Source: Ziziphus jujuba (taxonomy: Eukaryota; Streptophyta; Magnoliopsida; Rosales; Rhamnaceae). From it: a stretch of DNA of 64,000 bases. Position numbers and translations under genes: made by a program. Below the pieces are notes generated by a model. The model was not told the origin of the DNA, did not search any database, and was given only the letters and a program-made list of their open reading frames with translations. Where the stretch lies: assembly GCF_031755915.1 (NCBI RefSeq), contig NC_083379.1, positions 12,199,501 to 12,263,500 on the forward strand. The letters are read 5' to 3'. Below, piece after piece: positions 45,669 through 57,765 of this stretch; the stretch's first letter is position 1; each line of letters begins with the position of its first letter.

Positions 45669-45872
45669 TAGAAGACATTGACCTCGTCAAGTCAAGAAGG
45701 ACTTAATAATTAATTGCTCTATAAAAAATAAATATATAGAAGACATTGACCTTGTCAAGTCAGGAAGGTCTTAATAATTAATTGCTCTATAAAAAATAAA
45801 TATATAGAAGACATTGACCTTGTCAAGTCAGGAAGGTCTTAATAATTAATTGCTCTATAAAAAAAAAAAATA
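45669..45872 (+). promoter_or_regulatory. Triplicated 68-bp promoter repeat with W-boxes, upstream of gene D
   Basis: Three consecutive 68-bp units start TAGAAGACATTGACC at 45669, 45737 and 45805. Each carries the W-box TTGACC (45678, 45746, 45814) and an inverted TTGAC core in the CTTGTCAAG that follows. The array ends about 100 bp before the ATG of gene D, in the expected promoter position. WRKY binding is inferred from the motif. Confidence 0.6.
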
Positions 45873-46317
45873 AATTAATAAAACGATCTGGTAGCACTTC
45901 TTAACAAATATATCCAAATTGTAAGCTACAAATTAAGGAATACTCCAAATCCAAGCACACTAGTGGCCATGGCTACCAGTTCATTGATGGGGATGATGAT
46001 CATCATTGTTTTAGTGGCCATGGAAACAACTACAACACTAGTGGCCATGGCTACCATTTCATTGATGGGGATGATGATCATCATTGTTTTAGCGACCATG
46101 GAGACAACTACAACAAGAGTAGAATCTCAATTAATATTGTTGCCTAGTTGCCCAGACAATTGTGGCGATGTGAAAATCCCATACCCTTTCGGAACATCCG
46201 AAGCTTGTTCCCTCTCTGAAAAGTTTTGGATCGATTGTGACTAATCTTTCAGGCCTCCCAAACCATTTCTAGGAAGAAGGACCTGTAACATTCCAGTTTC
46301 TAACATATTCCTGGATG

Positions 46318-46782
46318 TATTGTGGTTCATTAACCACTATAGAAAAGAAATATGAGAAGAAAAATAAAAAAGAATTTTATATTACTCTCTTGAAATAGAA
46401 TACAAAAACACAAAACTTTTCTTTCTTAGATTCTCACGTGCAATCTCTCTCTTTTTTATCAAACTCTTTCTAGAATTTGATCACTCTTCTCTCAGGCTCT
46501 CTCTGGAGTCTTAAACACTACTCTCAACACTCCTCACTTGGGTGGTATTGAGATTGCTTGGCTTGGCTTGATTGAAAGCAACAGGTTGGAGCCTATTTAT
46601 AAGCTCACAAATTTGGCTGCATGTCCACAATTTTTAATTGCTTCTGACATTCACCACTGACTCTGATAATTGCCCACAATTGTTAAGCAAATTTTACCCT
46701 GCAACGGAAGCAACCATTGTCAACAATGGTGAGCTGTAGTAATGCGGCTGAGTTCACACTGTCAATGCTGCTGGACTTCACA
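46318..46782 (-). repeat. 3' LTR of Copia-3
   Basis: The 465-bp LTR reads in plus orientation from TATTGTGGTTC to GACTTCACA. The outer end should be TGTTATGG by comparison with the other LTR; two G/A differences have changed it. Confidence 0.88.
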
Positions 46783-46864
46783 ATTCTCCCCCTCTAGCAG
46801 CATTTAAAACTGATGGTCATCTGCCATCCATTCCGGTTATGTCTCTGCATAGCTTCAGCTTCTT

Positions 46865-49800
46865 TTAAGTAACAACTTTTGTTAACATGTCTATTGGATT
46901 CTCCTTTGTATGGATCTTTACTGGTTTCAGCAACAGTTGTTCCATTACTTCGGGTATCCAATGATAGCGAACATCATTGTGCTTTGTACGGGAAAGATAC
47001 ATTGAGTTCTTGCTCAAATCTATGGTACTTTGATTGTCACAATGTATCTTATAGTCTTCTTGCTTGATACTCAGTTCTGTGAGAAAACGCTTTAACCATA
47101 ACATTTTCTTACCCGCTTCTACTGTGGCAATATACTATACTTCTGTAGTGGATAAAGCTACACACTTTTGCAATCTTGACTGCCATGACACAGCTCCCCC
47201 TGCAAAAGTGTAGAGATAACCTGATGTACACTTTCTATTATCAAGGTGTCTGGCCATATCTGCATCTGTATAGCTTTCTAAGACTGGATCACTTCCCCCA
47301 TAGCACAAACATATCTTTGATGTACCCTTAATCCATTTGACTACTCCCTAGTGTTTCTTTCCAGGATTTGGAAGAAATATGCTTACAATGCCTACTGCAT
47401 GAGTAATATTTGGTCTACTATACACCATTGCATATATCAGACTTCCTACTGCTGAAGAATATGGTATTGATGCCATCACTTCTATCTCTTCTTTGGATGA
47501 GGGGCACGACTTCTTGCTTAACTTGAAATGATTTGCAAGTGGAATGCTGACCCTTTTGGTTTTATCCATGATGAATCTCTTTATCACTCGTTCAACATAC
47601 TTCTCCTAAGATAGCCATAACCTTTTGTTTTTCCTGTTTCAGATTATTTGCATTTTCAAAATTTGTTGAACTGGTCCTAAATGCTTCATATCAAAGGACT
47701 TAGATAATTTCTTCTTAAGCGGACTAATTTTCAATGCATCTTGTCCAATGATCAACATGTCATCAACATATAGCAAAAGTGCAATGGAGTTTCCATATGG
47801 AAATTTTTGAATGTAAACACACTAGTCTGTTGCAGTTCTTTTATAGCCTTGACTCACTATAAACGAGTCAAACTTCTTGTACCATTGTCTCCTCTGCCTA
47901 GCCTTGACTACCATCGTCCTCTCCTAAAGGAACCTCATCTTCTTGTTGACTTTGTAGAATTCTTTTTTGTGATGTTGCAATCAGATTTGAATGATTGTTC
48001 CACAGGTTTATTAAAAAACTTGCTCATTCTTTTTTCATATGCTTCGAGAGAGCCAAATAGTTGATTTAAAGTGCAAACTTTGGTGCTTGCTTAAGGCCAT
48101 ACAAGCTTTTCCTAGGCTTGTAAACGAGGTTTTCTTTCCCTGAAACCTCAAATCCTTCTGGCTACTCCATGTAGATTACCTCATCCATCTGCTCAAGCTC
48201 TATGTTTAGATTTGCTACTAAACCAAAAATGACTCGAATTGAAGTCATTTTTACCACTGGTGAGAAAATCTTATTAAACTCGATTCCTTTCTTATGGAAA
48301 TCCTTTGACCACCAATCAAACTTTGTATTTCACCACCCTTCCACTACCATCTTTCTTGAGCTTGAATACCCATTTATTCTTTAGTGCCTTCTTTCTTGTT
48401 GAAAGCTTAACAAACTCATCAAAATGATTTTTCTGTAAAGATTCTATCTTATCTTGCATTGCTTGCAGCCACTTTTATTTGTTTTGACGAGAAACAGCTT
48501 CCTGAAAACTCTCTGGTTCCCTCTTTTCAGTAAGCAGAATATATTTAGATTTTGGAAATCTCTTTGATGGAATTCGGCCTTACTCAGATCTCCGAACTTG
48601 TGATCCACTGGTTTCAGGAGGTGTGCCATCATCTGATCACTGTGATGGCCCTGCAGCTTCTTCAGAAGATTGAGTCTCCTCCTGATCAATATCCCTTTCT
48701 CCCTCTTGGTCTGCTTCTAGCATATTTTCATGCACCTCATTATCCTCTGTGGCTATTTATGCTGGTGCTGGATTAGAACTAAAATCATCGACACTAGAAC
48801 TATGATTAGGAGACATTCTGGGCTTTTTAATGTCTTCCATTGTCTGGTTTTCATAGAACACTACGTCCCTACTTCTAATAACCTTCTTTGTTTTGGGTCC
48901 CATAACCTGTATGCGAATTCTTCATCTCCATATCCTATAAAGATACATGGGGTAGATCTTGCATCGAGCTTCTGTTTGAGCTCCTTGGATACATGTACAT
49001 AAGCTAAACAAATGAACACTTTTAAGTGAGAGTAGGAGGGAATCTTACCAGACCACACTTCCTCTGGAATTTCAAAATTCAACGATACTGACGGTGATCT
49101 ATTAATCAAATAGCAGGTGACACGAACAACTTCTCCCCAAAATGGCTTTGGCAGCTTAGCCATACTAATCATGCTTCTGACCTTTTCAATAATTGTCCAA
49201 TTCATTCTCTCGACTATTCCATTATGTTGTGGGGTACAAGAGACCGTCTTCTCATGTCGAATGCCATGTATTCTATAGTAGGCATCAAACTCCTAGGAAG
49301 TATACTCGTCTCCATTATTTAAGAGAAGAAATTTCTGCTTCTTTCCTGTTTCACGCTCTATCATGGCATGAAATAGTTTGAAGTATTCTAATACTTGGTC
49401 CTTTGTCTTCAAGAAATATACCCACACCTTCCGAGAAGTATCATTAGTGAAGGTTAGGAAATACCTATTGCCACTTAGTGACTCCACCTTCATAGGACCA
49501 CATCTATCAGAGTGCACTAGACTGAGCAACTCTAATCTTTTTGATGTAGAGGAACTGAAAGAGACTATATGTTGCTTACCAAACAAGAAGTGACTACAAG
49601 GATCTAGCATAGCATCCTTGCAAATAGTGATAAGCTTCTTCTTTGCCAAAGTAGACAATCATTTTTCACTCATGTAACCGAGTCTCTGGTGCCACAGATT
49701 TTGAGATGCCTTATCTTCCACAATGTTGAGGTTGTCTGCACATATCTTCATATGAGTCTTGTACAGCGTTCCATAAATATATCTTCGGGATACAACTATG

Positions 49801-50660
49801 GCACTTTTCATCATTTTCCATGTGCCTTTGCTGAAATAGTTATCATAGTCTTGCTTATCTAAGGCTGCTCCTGAAAGTAGATTAAGCTAAAGGTCTGGAA
49901 CATGATGACATCCTTCAAAGTAATTATACAACCAACATTTGTTTTTACCTGAACATCATCAGTTCCCACAATCTTTACGAAACTAGAATATTCCATCTTT
50001 ACCGTACCAAAGTCTCCTGCTTTATACATTTTGAAGAAATCTCTATGTGAAATGACATGGTAGGATGCTGCAGTATCGACTATCCACTCAACGTCTTAGG
50101 TTGATATATAAAGGCATGTCTCTTCTTGGGTGGAGCAAAGCGCCACTTCTCCTATAATAGTGACTAATGCCTCTCCATCCTTCTTCGGTTGATTACCTTG
50201 GAGTCTCTGCTCTCTCAACTTCTTTCTGTAGTTCTTTTTCAAGTGACCCTCAAGGCCTCAATGATAGCTTTCATATGATGATTTCCGATCGTCTGTAGAT
50301 CTGCCTCTACTTTTGCTCTTGCCTTTCCCCCTATCTTGACCACCTCTTTGCTGTCTTCCTCTTTTTGTGACGAGGGCATGTGATTGGTCCATGCCAATGT
50401 CCTTTCTCCTAGCCTCTTCATTGAATAGGGCATCCTTAACCATAGACATAATAAGCTTGCCATTCAGAGCCGAATTGCTGAGAAATACTACCAACATCTC
50501 CCAACTGTCTAGAAGAGAGTTTAGAAGTAAGAGAGCCTGATCCTCATCCCCTAGTTGGCAATCCACAATAGATAGTTGATTTACCAAGCTTTGAAATTCA
50601 CTCATATGCTCGGCTACAAAAGTTCCACTATGTAAATTTAAATTTACCAATCATTTAAGC
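46865..50660 (-). pseudogene. Copia-3 gag-pol remnants
   Basis: From high to low coordinates: gag at 50650-50239 (MSEFQSLVNQL), with the zinc knuckle degraded (YH-GLEGHLKKNY). The protease EWIVDTAASYHV is near 50090. GAG-pre-integrase and integrase span about 49690-48861 with FLFGKQH, VHSDRCGP, a D-to-N change in the FTNDTSRK region, and NGIVERMN. RT lies at about 48400-47348, with SIPLANHFKLS and GSLIYAMV at its end. RNase H is at 47100-46865 (HCDNQSTIDLSKN). Multiple stops and frame changes show it is inactive. Confidence 0.85.
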
Positions 50661-51611
50661 AATAGGGCTTTGTTCCGAACAGTCTTGGTTTGGTACATGT
50701 CCTTCAATTTCTTCTAGATGACATATGCATCTGTTTCCTTCGCGACATGATGGAAGACATTGTGGTTGATCCATTGCCTGATTTGACCTATCATTTTCCT
50801 GTTTAATTTCTTCCATTTTGTTTCTTTACTAGGATTGAGTTTACTCCTTTAGCTTCTATAGAATCAAACAATTCCTTATAACTGAGGAGGTTTTCCATTC
50901 GAGATCTTCGAAGTGTATAATTGGTGGCAGTGAGCTTAACCAGAGCTCCCGAAGATGATTTTTCCATTGACATAATGGTATGATAAAAAACAGAGCTAAA
51001 TTTGGCAAAATGAAGTCAACTGTTGGGTCCGGAACGGGCGAAAATGGTGGACTTGACTTTCTCGAGGTCAAAATATAGTTACTAAAAAATTTTAGGGCAA
51101 AAATGCAATTTCCCAAACTTCTGGGGTCAAATTGTAAATAAAAAAACTACAGAGGTCAATCTGTAATTTTTAAAAATATAGGGGCTATTTTGTAATTTTA
51201 AAAACTTTTGATGATGCGGCAGGTAGCATGTTGATGATGTGTCAACATGTAGCAGATGACATGTTGCTTGCGTGGTTGATGATGTGTCGAATTACGTGGA
51301 TGATGACATGGTAGAATTGGTAGACATGTTGATGATGTGGCAGCTGACGTGGTCGTCTTCAACCTCCAGACGGCGTGTGTGGCACGTGCGGCGCGTGGCT
51401 TGTTGTAGAAAATTTTGGGCGGCTCATGAGGGTGCCTGCGGCATCACGTTGCTCTCCGACAAACTTGGTTTTTCTTGTCTCATCGATTACTTTCACCCGA
51501 TAATCTCAAATTATCAATTTTAGCAACTTTTCAAAATACCAACTTGAAAAACAGAGGCAATGTTTCTTCAAATTTGGAACCAAGCTCTTAACCTGGAGCT
51601 CTGATACCACT

Positions 51612-52461
51612 TGTTATGGTTCATTGACCACTATGGAGAAGAAATATGAGAAGAAAAATGTAACAGCCCAGACCACCCGAGTCTGATATTATCCTCTTTG
51701 GATTTCGGCAATCCTCTTACAACCCAGCCCTCACAATTTTGTCAAAACACATCGTACACTTATATGGCATGCTTCGTTCTCCTTTTCAACTGATGTGGGA
51801 CTTCACAATCCACCCCTCTTAAGACCCAGCATCATCGCTAGCACATCGATCCGGGTACTAACTATGATACCATCTGTGACAGCCCAGAACACCCGCATGC
51901 GATACTGTCCTCTTTGGGCCTGATGAATCCTCTTACAACCCAGTCCTCAAGGTTTTAAAAGGCCTTGCAAGAGAAAGGTATCTACACCCACTTATATGGA
52001 GTGTTTCGTTCCCCTTTCCAACCGATGTGGGATTTCACAAAAAATAAAAAAGTATTCTATTACTCTATTGAAATAGAATACAAAAACACAAAACTTCTCT
52101 TTCTTAGATTCTCACGTGGAATCTCTCTCCATTCTATCAAACTCTCTCTGGAATTCGATCACTTTTCTCTCAGGTTCTCTTTGCAGTCTTTAACACTACT
52201 CTCAACACTCCTCACTTGGATGGTATTGAGATTGCTTGGCTTGGCTTGATTGAAAGCAACGGGATGGAGCCTATTTATAAGCTCACAAATTTAGTTGCAT
52301 GTCCACCATTTTCAATTGCTTCTGACATTCACCACCGACTCTAATAATTGCCCACAATTGTTGAGTAAATTTTACTTCGGCAATGGCAGCAACCATTGTC
52401 AACAATGGTGAGCTATAGAAGTGCAGCTGAGTTCACAGTGTCGGTGCAGCTAGACTTCACA
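51612..52461 (-). repeat. 5' LTR of Copia-3, interrupted by a TRIM
   Basis: The LTR starts TGTTATGGTTC (plus view), is interrupted at 51658, resumes after 52044 and ends GACTTCACA at 52461. Without the insert and one 5-bp target copy it is 464 bp. Confidence 0.88.
51659..52039 (-). mobile_element. Nested TRIM (terminal-repeat retrotransposon in miniature)
   Basis: The 381-bp element has direct repeats at 51659-51807 and 51875-52039. On the minus strand they begin TGTGAAATCCCACATCGG or TGTGAAGTCCCACATCAG and end GGGCTGTTACA or GGGCTGTCACA. Between them are only 67 bp, with a primer-site-like TGGTATCATAG and a purine tract AAGAGGGGTGG. The target copy is AAAAA (51654-51658 and 52040-52044). 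There is no coding capacity, as in other TRIMs. The LTR start resembles a miniature LTR family common in dicots. Confidence 0.88.
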
Positions 52462-53145
52462 GGATGATGGTGAGTTAGGAATCATGGTCTTCGTAGCTCG
52501 AGATTGCTACGATCAGGAGGGTAACAAAGACATTAGCAATAGCAACAGTACCACCTTGCTAAGGCTTGGAGATTTCAACATCCCATCCAACAGAAACAAG
52601 TTCACTGATGTCGGCTGCTACACTTACACAACTCTTTCTGGTTACAAAGGCAAAACGAATTACATAATTGGGTGTCTTTCTTTATGCAATGTTACCACTG
52701 ATAGTTTTATATTAACTAGTGCTGCTTCTTCTGCTGAGTCTTGCTCAGGCGTGGGGTGTTGCTAGACTTCCATTCCCAGTGGTCTTAGGAACATTACAGT
52801 GTCATTGTCTAGCTACAACAACCATGAATTCGTATATGAATTTAACCCCCGCAGCTATACTTTCATGGTTGAAGATTTAACCCCTGCAGCTATGCTTTTG
52901 TGGTTGAAGATGGCAAGTTCAACTTTTCCCAAGCCAATTTCGGAGAATTGAAAGACACGGAAAGGCTTCCATTGATTTTGAATTGGGCCACTGGGGAGGA
53001 AAGCTGCGTTGAGGCAGAGAAGAATGGTAACTTCGCATGCAAAAGAATAATAGCATATGTATGGAGGCCAACAATGGGCCTGGTTACCTTTGCCAGTGTA
53101 AGCCTGCTTATGATGGAAATCCATATCACCCAGCTGGTTGTCAAG

Positions 53146-53914
53146 GTGATTAATTCATTACACTTATAATTAATTTATACATTATGCCATTTATATATAT
53201 ATATATTGTGTGGCAATAAACCAAGAAAATAAAAATTTGACGTACGTCTTTTATATATATTTTACGTATTTAATTTTTTTACAAAGAAAACAAAATAGAA
53301 AATATATATATATATAAAAGTACATAAAAATTTTATAATGCGGATATTTATTTTTTATTTTTTTAAATTACGAATATACATAAGGTAATATGTTGTTTAT
53401 AGAAAGTGTCATGCAACATGTTGCCTCATATATATCTGCATGTTAGAACATATGGATATCTGCAGCATAAAAGGATTATATATGTATATGTCCTTTCAAC
53501 AATATAAAGCTATATCATTTGATGAAAAAACAGTTTTAAAATTTAAGTATATGGTATCTGTTTGAATATTTCATGCTTAATTTCCTTAAACTGTCTATTG
53601 AAAAAATTAAGGGAATACACAATTTTAGATCATGTCATTTCAGGGATAGCTTGGCTACAATCAAAACTTTAGGAAGAAAACTGAAAAGCAGGGCAAATTT
53701 TATGACCAACTTAAATTCTCAATCACGAAACTTTTGGTCACTGGGTTTATTTGTCACAACAATTGAATGTTTTCTGTCATCAAATTTTTCATGGCTGTTT
53801 GCTTTTATAAAACCGTAGTTATTATAGTGGGGTTGGCTTCATTTCTGTATTTTGTATTCTAAAACTAAGTGGATTGGATCCAGATTATGATGGATACCTA
53901 TGCTTGGTTTGCAG
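53146..53914 (+). other. Intron 1 of gene D
   Basis: The intron is 769 nt, from GTGATT to TTTGCAG, AT-rich with short (AT)n runs and without the MITE present in copies A and G. Confidence 0.75.
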
Positions 53915-54129
53915 ATATTGATGAGTGCAAAATTTCAAATCCCTGCGATAAAAGTAGTACATGCCTGAATTTACCTGGGAATTATAGTTGCATTTGTCCC
54001 AGTGGAGACATTTCAAGTGAAACCGGTTGCAGCAAAGCCTGTAGTAGCAATGAGTCCCCCAAAGCTCTTGTAGAAACGGGCTATTACATTAGTATCATAG
54101 TTATTATTTTTATTTCCTTATTTTTCTAA
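53915..54129 (+). pseudogene. WAK-like gene D, exon 2: EGF plus membrane segment, no kinase
   Basis: The exon itself is intact: DIDECKISNPCDKSSTC, the CICPSGDISSETGC end of the EGF, then a linker and hydrophobic YYISIIVIIFISLFF followed by TAA. The cysteines are all present. Its reading frame fits the phase-1 donor of exon 1. It shows best the form of the kinase-less branch: the protein ends on the cytoplasmic face right after the membrane helix. The gene as a whole is dead through exon 1. Confidence 0.85.
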
Positions 54130-54702
54130 ATATGTACTAGTTACCCATTTGATAATTTATCTTTTAGACATTTATTTGGCTTTTTCATCCCTCTTTAATA
54201 TGTAATATTACATAAGATGGGATTAGATGCATCATTAAAAGTAGAGGGATATTGGAACATCCACGATCCAAGTTTAAGTTAAAGTACCTCAAAAAAAAAA
54301 AAAAAAAAAAGTTAAGTCAAAGTCGAATGTTAAACTACATGTATTTGACTTTTTATTTCCATGCTTTTTTTTTTTATTTTTTGGGGGGCCCAAAAAACCA
54401 ATTTTATCTCCTTCCATATAAACAAAACTGTATGTGCCATATTTTACAAAGTTGTTCCCATTGCACCAAAATCAGAGAAACTAGCAAACACCTCGAGGAG
54501 CCATCCCAAAAATTTGAATATCCTGGTTTCGAATTCCAAACTGGATAGTTACCAAACCAAAATGATTGGAACGACAGGCACTCAAAAAATAAATTTTGTA
54601 TAATCTTGGATCTCTCTAAGCAACAGAGGCAAGAATCATCATCAATAAGTTTTATTTTCTTCTACTCCATCCTGATCGAATTTGCATTATTTTCATGTTC
54701 TG

Positions 54703-54734
<32 letters not shown>

Positions 54735-55823
54735 GCTCCCTTTTTTATTTTTTATTTTTTATTTTTTTGGTGAAAGAGAGTATTTTGAATCAGTATATTT
54801 ATATCCCATTGCCCCGATAACCAATTCACCAACAAGATAGTTATGGTATGGAACATTGATTACCATCGTCATCTTCAAAAGATCCTGGCCCAAAGTTCCT
54901 GTCATCAAATTTATTTGACGCGATTGCAAATGAACACACCCGCAAAGTTCTCACAAAATCAAGTAGTATCTACCTTAAATGAGAGAGACACAGATATACT
55001 GGCTTATAGGTAAAGAAAGAAATGTGGGGCGTGTTGGTCGACCTCCCTAAAAGAAGAAAAATGTAAACGAGTGAATTTCCAGGCTTTCATGTACAATTTC
55101 CTGTACTTGGAAAGATGACATTATCAACTAAGTAACTAACAGCATGACGTGTTTTTACTTTTTAGGAAATTTCATTAGATAACTACTATTATGGGTAGTT
55201 TTTTAAAACAGTTCATTTGCAAATACACAACTATTAATGATAACTCAACAACTAAATTATCTTGCTCATAGACTGGTTCCGAGTGAAAATCCCCACTCCG
55301 CCGTATTGTAATGATAAAATAAACTAACAACTAAAATCCCTCCTCCCTGATTTATCAAGAACTACTTTCAGGGGTATAATTGGAATTTAAGCTCTTTTTG
55401 AACATGTAATAATTTTAAATAACATATCATTGTTCATAACAAAACTAATTAAGTATTTTCAAACAACCAAACCACCATCGTCCATCCCAACATCCACTAC
55501 TGTCTATTACCACTTAAGTTAGAAAACCTCCTGATTTTTCATTTCCTGTCGATGGAAGAATTCCGTTCAGTTCCCTGCATGTCATTAATTCCTTACTTTT
55601 TTCAACTCATTCCAACTCCTTTTTTTTTAATTAAAAAAAAAAACTCCTTTTCTTTTTCAATTTTAAATTTTACTTTTTCAAAATGCAATACATAAAACTT
55701 GCTTGATCAGCCATGACCTCATATACTGCTTATGGTCCAATTTTTTTTTTTTTTTTTCTATTAACTGGCCTTGTCCTAATCTTTAGGACAAGAAATCCTA
55801 ACTTGTAATTATTAAACGATTAT
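54130..55823. other. 3' flank of gene D and intergenic sequence
   Basis: The part 54320-54920 contains the cluster module; an (AT)n tract is at 54703-54725. From about 54930 to 55823 I see no gene or repeat beyond short T-runs. The WAK cluster ends here. Confidence 0.55.
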
Positions 55824-57765
55824 TGTCAGGACCCGTCCAAAATTTCTCACCGGAACCCTAGACAAGTCCTGATTCCAAGGAAATACCACTGAACCTTCCA
55901 ACGAAAAATCCGGCAGCACCTCCCCTAAGGGTAGGACTAACCAAAAATTTCCTGCACTGAAAACACACTTCTATAATCATCCCCTTATTCTTCCCACAAT
56001 ACTACAAATTGATTCCACAAATTACAGCACTTCAAAATAAATAACAGCAAATCAGTCCAAAAAAATAACTATATGTCCAATACAGTATACAGAGCATTAT
56101 ACAAATAAAAGTGAAATTAATACAATGACAGATGAAACAGTACAAGATGAAGAGGAAAAGGGAAGAAATACTTCTTGGACTTTCGGAAATGAACCGAGAC
56201 GTCGGGCTCGCCCCGGACGATCAACATCTCCCAACCTGGACCTAGGGGAACGGAATTTAAAAACATGAGACGCTAATCATCTCAGTGAGTGACCCTATCT
56301 ACTATACAATTATAATACCACGATAATTAAGTAGATAAATAATAATTAATTGGAAATAATATTTTCTCTCAAAACCCTTACGATTCTCTCGGTTGGAAAA
56401 GTTCACCTTTTAAAACATTTTCACAAAACCCTTTATTCATAATCCCCGAAAACCAAGGAATCAATTTATTCAACTAAATATCAAATAAAATATAATAAGT
56501 CAAGCATCCAAAATTTATAATTTAAAGAAAATTAATTTATTGAATAATTATGTAAAGGGAAAATTAAACCAATATTAAAATCTCCATTCAAATAAATACC
56601 AAAAACAGTATTAATTATATTCTTAATTCCAATACAATTTCAAAATATTTATTTTAAAATCCCAGTTCTGAAAATCACTTGATGCACCAACTATATACCA
56701 GTGGTGCCAATAGTATCCAGCGTCCCAAGGTACCGCCAGACAGGAGGTTATAGAGAGAAACCGGCATACAGTCGAGTGGCGTCCCACCACGCCGCTGCAA
56801 ACAGATGTCCCCGCCATGGAGGGGCGGCCTACCCTCATCCGATGGCAAATACAGGACAACCTCATAAAATCACCTGCGCGCTACTCACACCCATCTGCGC
56901 GCTAATTACATCCGTGTGCACACTAACCATATCACATATAAACAGAACACTAGTACGTGTATGGTGCATCTAAAAATCATAAATTAATACATTTCAAAAT
57001 CTCAAATTTTTTCATAAACATACCGGGTTTATTCCATCCAATTAAACCCTTAAAATTCCCACAATTTCTTTATAATCGTCGCCATAAATTCCATGATTTC
57101 CAAATCTACTAACTCCCAAATCCACCAATTTAAATATTCAAATTTTTCCAATGGCATAAATATTTTTGAAATATAATAAATTAAATCACATAATATTCCA
57201 TGGGCATACATATCAAAATTGAAGTCACCAACATAAACAAATATTTTCCTTGAAATATTTGAAAGTCAAATCATGCCCAATTTAATGTTAAAACCACAAG
57301 AATTTCATATATAATTGAATTCCACAATTCTCAATACCATAAAATAATTTTCACATGGCATAAATTTATATAATGCATATTTCCTTTAATCAAAATAAAT
57401 CCACCAATAATTTCCACAATAAATCAATTAAATATTTGACACATAGAATATAAATTTCAAACGTTCAATTCACACATAATATTCACAAATTTAATTTCCG
57501 AAATTAATTTGAAGGTGGGTCACTCACCTGGAGCACGCAATTAAACCACGATCCACCATGGGATCAATTCCACGACTCACCCGTCCTCCTAGAACATAAT
57601 TCACACCCAGTCAAATAAAATAATATTTTATTCGGGTAAATAATACCCGGTATCCAGGGGGTTAAACACAAACGTTAACCAAAGTTGACGAGTAATATAC
57701 CGAATTGAAGCTTGAGCGACGAGGATTACAAATCCGATCTTACTTCCCGGAGATCGGACCGGTGG
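55824..57765 (-). repeat. Truncated Ty3/gypsy LTR
   Basis: This 1.94-kb segment matches the LTR at 57766-60767 from its TGTCAGGACCCG end (plus view) up to the point equal to about 59540, where it is cut exactly at the start of the next LTR. It has the same GCGCGCTA motif cluster (56873-56930) but with fewer units. It is either the outer half of an LTR into which the next element inserted, or a product of unequal recombination. Confidence 0.85.

Larger units (their letters stand above)
46318..52461 (-). mobile_element. Copia-3, Ty1/copia LTR retrotransposon (degenerate)
   Basis: The element lies on the minus strand within exon 1 of gene D, with target copy GGATG (46313-46317 and 52462-52466). 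The LTRs are 465 and 464 bp once the nested TRIM is removed. On the minus strand, the primer-binding site TGGTATCAGAGC lies at about 51599-51610 and a polypurine tract AGAGGGGGAGAAT at 46783-46795. It belongs to the same broad copia order as the other two but is a different family. Confidence 0.93.
45969..53145 (+). pseudogene. WAK-like gene D, exon 1 (split by Copia-3)
   Basis: The first ATG is at 45969. The signal peptide is duplicated: a 78-bp unit encoding 26 residues occurs at 45963-46040 and 46041-46118. GUB_WAK begins PSCPDNCGDVKIPYPFG. A TAA at about 46242 sits where CAA is expected (IDCDQ). Copia-3 is inserted at 46317/46318 with target copy GGATG; the exon resumes at 52462 (GELGIM, ARDCYDQEG). 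A TAG replaces CAG after GVGCC (about 52765), and a 35-bp tandem duplication (52841-52875 and 52876-52910) shifts the frame. The donor CAAG/GTGATT is intact at 53145/53146. The gene is a pseudogene of the kinase-less type. Confidence 0.9.

Noticed and set aside
45669..45872. CRISPR-like array
   Set aside because: Three directly adjoining 68-bp units without spacers in a plant promoter; a tandem duplication.
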